64,000 bases of DNA from Bradyrhizobium sp. in8p8. Its GTDB lineage: Bacteria; Pseudomonadota; Alphaproteobacteria; Rhizobiales; Xanthobacteraceae. A program made the position numbers and the translations under genes. The notes below the pieces were generated by a model, which had not been told where the DNA came from, did no database searches, and was given only the letters and a program-made list of their open reading frames with translations. Location: contig NZ_AUGD01000006.1 of NCBI RefSeq assembly GCF_000426845.1, positions 186,001 through 250,000 of the forward strand, in the 5' to 3' direction. Shown one piece after another: positions 60,385 to 64,000 of this stretch (position 1 is its first letter; each line of letters starts with the position of its first letter).

Positions 60385-61173
60385 ATGTTTCCCGCGCCAA
60401 CGTTCATGCGCGCCGTCGCTGCAGCCGCCGTTTGCTGCGCGCTCTCCGGCTCCGCCCACGCCGCCGATCCCAAACCCGCCGACGTCGTCAAGACCAGGAG
60501 CATCGAGGCGCGGGTTTTCCTCGACGACAGGATCAAGGCGGATGCGGCGCTCGCAGCGAATTGCCTCGCCGAAGGCAGGAAATGGCTCGACAAGAGTGCG
60601 GCCGAGGCAGCAGCCTCGCGCAAGGAGGATCCGCAGTTCTTCAAGGACGGTGGCTGGGACTTCGAGCGCAAATATGAAATCCGCTCCGTCGTTGCCGACC
60701 GCTACATCAGCGTCCTCCGCAACGACTACATGAACACGCGCGGCGCGCATCCCAATTCCGACGTGAACACCATTCTGTGGGACAAGGCCGACAACAAGCG
60801 CATCTCCATCCGCCCGTTCTTTGCCGAGACAGCGGACAACGGAGCCACCATGAAGGCGATGGTGAAGGCCGTAATTGCCTCGCTCAAGGCCGAAAAGGAA
60901 AAGCGGGGCACCAGCGAGACCGCGACTGACGAGTGGTTCAAGGAGGTCGCGCCGAGCCTGCTCAAGATCGGCGCGGTGACGCTGGCGCCTTCGACCGAAG
61001 CTGGCAAAAGCTCCGGCCTGACCTTCCACTACCCACCCTATGCTGTCGGATCCTACGCCGAAGGCGAATATGTCGCGTTCGTGCCGTGGGAGACGCTGAA
61101 GCCTTATCTCACCGCGGAAGGCACCCGCATCTTCGGCGGCAGGCGCCCGAAGGGTGACGCGGACGGGCGATGA
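60385..61173 (+). CDS. Exported DUF3298/RsiV-like protein
   Basis: A 262-residue protein with a signal peptide (cut at AHA) and a C-terminal DUF3298-like domain: ISVLRNDYMNTRGAHPNSDVNT, GLTFHYPPYAVGSYAEGEYV and FVPWETLKPYLT. Such domains occur in RsiV-type and other periplasmic proteins. It lies 38 bp after mutB, but a functional link is not evident. Confidence 0.78.
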   Translation: MFPAPTFMRAVAAAAVCCALSGSAHAADPKPADVVKTRSIEARVFLDDRIKADAALAANCLAEGRKWLDKSAAEAAASRKEDPQFFKDGGWDFERKYEIRSVVADRYISVLRNDYMNTRGAHPNSDVNTILWDKADNKRISIRPFFAETADNGATMKAMVKAVIASLKAEKEKRGTSETATDEWFKEVAPSLLKIGAVTLAPSTEAGKSSGLTFHYPPYAVGSYAEGEYVAFVPWETLKPYLTAEGTRIFGGRRPKGDADGR

Positions 61174-61180
61174 ACGATGG

Positions 61181-61660
61181 CTAGCTGGATCGCGGGCGCG
61201 TCCGAGCCAGTCTCCGCGCCAGCGAGTCCGTCCAATCGGGAATCCAGGAGGCAAACAACGCCTGCCAGCGATCGGCATCCGCGGGTTCGGTATCGAGGGC
61301 GACCGACCATTCGATCAAGGTGCGATCGCCGGCAATGATCGGGCGCAGGCGCATGGTGCCTTGGTAACGCACCGGCGCCGGACTCCGGCCGCCGTCGTTT
61401 TCCGGATATGGCAGCGCTTCGAGACCGGCATAGGTCAAGCTATGCTGCCGGTCCGAGTGATCGACAAGGCGCTGGCGAATCCAGCTTCCGAGATAACAGA
61501 AGCGCCTGATCGCACCCACTTCGTCGCCGCGCTTGTCGTCCTCGATGACGCTCTCGCTCACGCCGTCGATATAGGCGGGATAATTGTTGAAGTCGCGGAT
61601 CAGCGACCAGACTTGGTCCAGCGGGTGGTCCAGCACGGCGCTGAAATAGGCTTGGGTCAT
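61181..61660 (-). CDS. SRPBCC (START-like) family protein
   Basis: A 159-residue protein starting at MTQAYFSAVLDH, with the family pattern of a helix-grip fold: LDQVWSLIRDFNNYPAYIDG, GAIRRFCYL and LIEWSVALDTEP. These proteins bind hydrophobic ligands; the ligand is unknown. It is convergent with the DUF3298 gene (7-bp gap) and divergent from tctC with a 216-bp gap holding no clear site. Confidence 0.82.
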   Translation of the reverse strand: MTQAYFSAVLDHPLDQVWSLIRDFNNYPAYIDGVSESVIEDDKRGDEVGAIRRFCYLGSWIRQRLVDHSDRQHSLTYAGLEALPYPENDGGRSPAPVRYQGTMRLRPIIAGDRTLIEWSVALDTEPADADRWQALFASWIPDWTDSLARRLARTRPRSS

Positions 61661-61876
61661 CGGTGGCTTGCCTTTGGTTTCGGTTACGCACCGAGTTTGG
61701 TTTCTTGCGCGGGCAAAACCCACCCGGTTTCCGAAGGCCGGGTTGGATGCCCAACTTTCACATGCAGCACGCGATCTCGTTGGTAGCGCTATCTTGCGGC
61801 GGCTCTGCAAAGCCGACTAGAATGACGCCATCGACAAGAGCGCCCGGCATCACGGGCGCCGCTGGGAGGCATTCAA

Positions 61877-62869
61877 ATGTCCAAGATTTCGCGCCGCACC
61901 TTTGCGGCTTCCTCGGCCGCCGTCGCGGCATCCGCCGCTTTCGGCTTCAAGCCTGCGCTCGCACAGGCCTATCCGGCCCGGCCGGTCACGGTGATCGTGC
62001 CCTGGGGCGCCGGCGGAGGCACCGACGCCACCGCGCGCATTGTCGCAGCGCTGCTCGAAAAGGATCTCGGTCAGCCCTTCAATGTGGTCAACCGCACCGG
62101 CGGTTCCGGCGTGGTCGGCCATAGCGCGATCGCGACCGCCCAGCCCGACGGCTACACCATCGGCATGCTCACCGTCGAAATCTCGATGATGCACTGGCAG
62201 GGCCTCACGGACTTGACGCCCAAGAGCTACACCCCGCTGGCCCTCATGAACGAGGACCCGCCGGGCATCCAGGTCTCCTCCTCCTCGCCGTACAAGACGG
62301 TCAAGGAACTTGCCGACGCCATCAAGGCGGCGCCTCCCGGCAAGTTCAAGGCGTCGGGCACCGGCCAGGGCGGCATCTGGCATCTGGCCCTGGTCGGCTG
62401 GATGCAGGCGATGGGTCTGCCCGCCAATCAAGTGGCTTGGGTGCCCTCGAACGGCGCGGCACCCGCGATGCAGGACCTCGCCGCCGGCGGCCTCGACCTC
62501 ACCACATGTTCGGTGCCCGAGGCGCGCGCCATCATCGAGGCCGGCAAAGCCAGGAGCCTCGCCATCATGGCACCGGCCCGCAACCCGATCTTCAAGGACG
62601 TGCCGACACTGAAGGAGGCGATGGGCATCGACTACGCGACGGGCGCCTGGCGCGGCATTGCCGGGCCAAAGAACCTGCCGCCGGAGATTGCAACCAAGCT
62701 CACAGCGGCGCTGAAGAAGGTCTACGATTCCGCCGAGTACAAAGACTTCATGAGCAATCGCGGCTTTGGCACCGTATGGGGCGATGCCGCTCATTTCGCC
62801 GGCTTCATGGACAAGGGCGATGCCCAGATGGGCGAGGCGATGAAGGCGGCGGGCCTGAGCAAGGCGTGA
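61877..62869 (+). CDS. tctC: Tripartite tricarboxylate transporter substrate-binding protein (TctC/Bug)
   Basis: A 330-residue periplasmic binding protein. The N-terminus has a Tat-type signal (SRRTFAASSAAVAASAAFG). The mature start YPARPVTVIVPWGAGGGTDA is the Bug-family signature for carboxylate binding. It delivers a di- or tricarboxylate to the TctAB membrane proteins encoded just downstream. The exact substrate is not readable. It heads a tctC-tctB-tctA operon. Confidence 0.92.
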   Translation: MSKISRRTFAASSAAVAASAAFGFKPALAQAYPARPVTVIVPWGAGGGTDATARIVAALLEKDLGQPFNVVNRTGGSGVVGHSAIATAQPDGYTIGMLTVEISMMHWQGLTDLTPKSYTPLALMNEDPPGIQVSSSSPYKTVKELADAIKAAPPGKFKASGTGQGGIWHLALVGWMQAMGLPANQVAWVPSNGAAPAMQDLAAGGLDLTTCSVPEARAIIEAGKARSLAIMAPARNPIFKDVPTLKEAMGIDYATGAWRGIAGPKNLPPEIATKLTAALKKVYDSAEYKDFMSNRGFGTVWGDAAHFAGFMDKGDAQMGEAMKAAGLSKA

Positions 62870-62953
62870 TCTGGCATCGCGACGCTCTGATCGCCCCTCC
62901 CCGCCGGCGGGAAGAGCGAGTGCGCTTGCCAGAATTCTGACAGGACTTTTCTC

Positions 62954-63445
62954 ATGCGTCTTCCCGACTCCGTCACGGGATCGTTTCTCGTCGTGCTCGG
63001 CGTGGCCGCCGCCTATGGCGGCTACATCTTGCCGCCGGTGCCGGGCCAGCCGGTCGGCCCGAACGTATTTCCACTGGTGATCGGCTGCGGTCTTGCACTG
63101 TGTGGGCTCGCGATCGCGTTCGGCATTGGCCATTCCTTCGAAGAGGAGGAAGAGTTGGTCCCGTTCGAGGACGGCCAGGCGGCCGCACCGCCGCCGCAAG
63201 GCAAGCTCTACGGCCTGCGCGCGTTGTTGCCGCCAGCGTTGCTGCTGTTCTACGTCTTTGCCGCGGACCGGCTCGGTTTCATCATCACCGCGGCAATCAT
63301 TGTCTACATCACGTCGACCGCGCTCGGGGCGAAATGGAAGCTGGCGCTGCCGCTCGCGGCGCTCTCGCCCTTCGCCATCCACCTCATCTTCGGCAAGCTG
63401 CTGCGCGTGCCGCTGCCGGCCGGCCTGCTGCCGACGCCCTGGTGA
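62954..63445 (+). CDS. tctB: Tripartite tricarboxylate transporter small membrane subunit (TctB)
   Basis: A 163-residue protein with four hydrophobic segments (FLVVLGVAAAYGGYILPP, PLVIGCGLALCGLAIAFGIG, LLPPALLLFYVFAADRLGFI, LALPLAALSPFAIHLIF) and an acidic central loop. The four-TM TctB layout and its position between tctC and tctA support the call. Confidence 0.9.
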   Translation: MRLPDSVTGSFLVVLGVAAAYGGYILPPVPGQPVGPNVFPLVIGCGLALCGLAIAFGIGHSFEEEEELVPFEDGQAAAPPPQGKLYGLRALLPPALLLFYVFAADRLGFIITAAIIVYITSTALGAKWKLALPLAALSPFAIHLIFGKLLRVPLPAGLLPTPW

Positions 63446-63448
63446 TTG

Positions 63449-64000
63449 ATGTTGAAGACCCTGATTGATGCGTTCGCGCTGATCTCCACCTGGGAGGTCA
63501 TCATCTCCATATTCGCGGCCTCGGTGTACGGGCTGGTGATCGGCTCGCTGCCGGGCCTGTCGGCGACGATGGCGACCGCCCTGCTCGTCCCCGTCACCTT
63601 CTACCTGTCCCCGATTGCGGCGATCGCAACCATCGTGGCAGCCTCGTCGATGGCGATCTTCTCCGGCGACATTCCCGGCGCGCTGCTCCGCATCCCCGGC
63701 ACGCCCGCTTCTGCCGCCTATGCAGACGAGGCCTATGCCATGACGCGCAAGGGCCAGGCCGAGCTCGCGCTAGGCGCCGGTGTCTGGTTCTCCGCGGTCG
63801 GCGGCATCGCCGGCGTGCTGTCGCTGATGATCCTGGCGCCGCCGCTCGCCGAGATCGCGCTGTCGTTCTCGACCTTCGAATATTTCTGGCTGGCGCTGCT
63901 CGGCCTGATGTGCGCCACCCTGGTGGCGCGCTCCTCGCCGGTGAAGGCGATTGCCGGCATGTTCATCGGCTTGCTCGTGGCCTGCATCGGCATCGAGAAT
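63449..64000 (+). CDS. tctA: Tripartite tricarboxylate transporter large membrane subunit (TctA), 3' partial
   Basis: Starts at ATG 63449, 3 bp after the tctB stop, and stays open to the window edge: 184 codons visible of about 500 expected. The family signature GSLPGLSATMATALLVPVTF and the FSGDIPGALLRIPGTPASA segment match TctA. It forms the solute channel with about 12 TMs. No defect is seen; it is simply cut by the window. Confidence 0.92.
   Translation, partial: MLKTLIDAFALISTWEVIISIFAASVYGLVIGSLPGLSATMATALLVPVTFYLSPIAAIATIVAASSMAIFSGDIPGALLRIPGTPASAAYADEAYAMTRKGQAELALGAGVWFSAVGGIAGVLSLMILAPPLAEIALSFSTFEYFWLALLGLMCATLVARSSPVKAIAGMFIGLLVACIGIEN

Noticed and set aside
1..64000. CRISPR arrays, insertion sequences, prophage genes, tRNA or rRNA genes
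   Set aside because: No spaced direct repeats, transposase or integrase motifs, or tRNA/rRNA signatures were seen in any gap. A tRNAscan or Rfam run would settle the RNA genes.

Overview
The window is high-GC chromosomal DNA from an alphaproteobacterium, most likely Bradyrhizobium or a close relative. The support is a MucR/Ros regulator, TTAA-N7-TTAA CtrA-type sites, a FixK2-type box, DUF2336/DUF1491/DUF5330 genes, a PleC/DivJ-type kinase and two families of palindromic intergenic repeats. No rRNA, tRNA, phage, insertion sequence or CRISPR array was seen.

Layout. 1-11.5 kb is mostly housekeeping: a beta-CASP metallo-hydrolase (cut by the left edge), a TPP enzyme, a GAF-GAF histidine kinase, a DHA2-type MFS pump, a YcgN-like Cys-cluster protein, and a PBP1A-DUF1214-DUF1254 operon. 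11.9-32.1 kb is a metal and metalloid island. It holds a DUF2946 gene with an OprC/NosA-like copper TonB receptor. Next come a second TonB receptor and a DUF4198 protein behind two tandem sites matching the NikR operator (GTATGA-N16-TCATAC), so probably nickel uptake. A minus-strand cus-type copper/silver efflux operon follows (Cys/Met-rich exported protein, FixH-like protein, CusB, CusA, 47-aa membrane protein, METTL7-like methyltransferase, frameshifted DUF411, Spy-like protein). Last are two divergent arsenic operons (arsR-flavoprotein-MFS, and arsR-arsC-acr3 with a second arsC).

32.1-38.9 kb holds a response regulator, a probable small-RNA locus ending in a strong terminator, and a compact four-gene operon. 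That operon comprises an exported TPR-CHAT caspase-like peptidase, a small exported beta-rich protein and two zinc-ribbon proteins, one of them polytopic. It is the best candidate here for a poorly described system. 39-46.3 kb carries cell-cycle or envelope genes (DUF2336, DUF1491, a small FixK-boxed membrane protein, a peptidoglycan-binding protein, a PleC/DivJ-like kinase), then DUF5330, sufE and mucR. 46.6-53.8 kb carries a GT39-like membrane protein, a class II aldolase, an M20 dipeptidase, a HerA-like ATPase and two small DUF proteins.

54-64 kb is metabolic: folP-folB-folK, mutA-GFA-mutB (methylmalonyl-CoA mutase with a GFA gene between the subunits), a DUF3298 protein, an SRPBCC protein and a tctCBA tricarboxylate transport operon that runs off the right edge. 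All family calls rest on motifs read by eye and on recall of the families; no database search was run.
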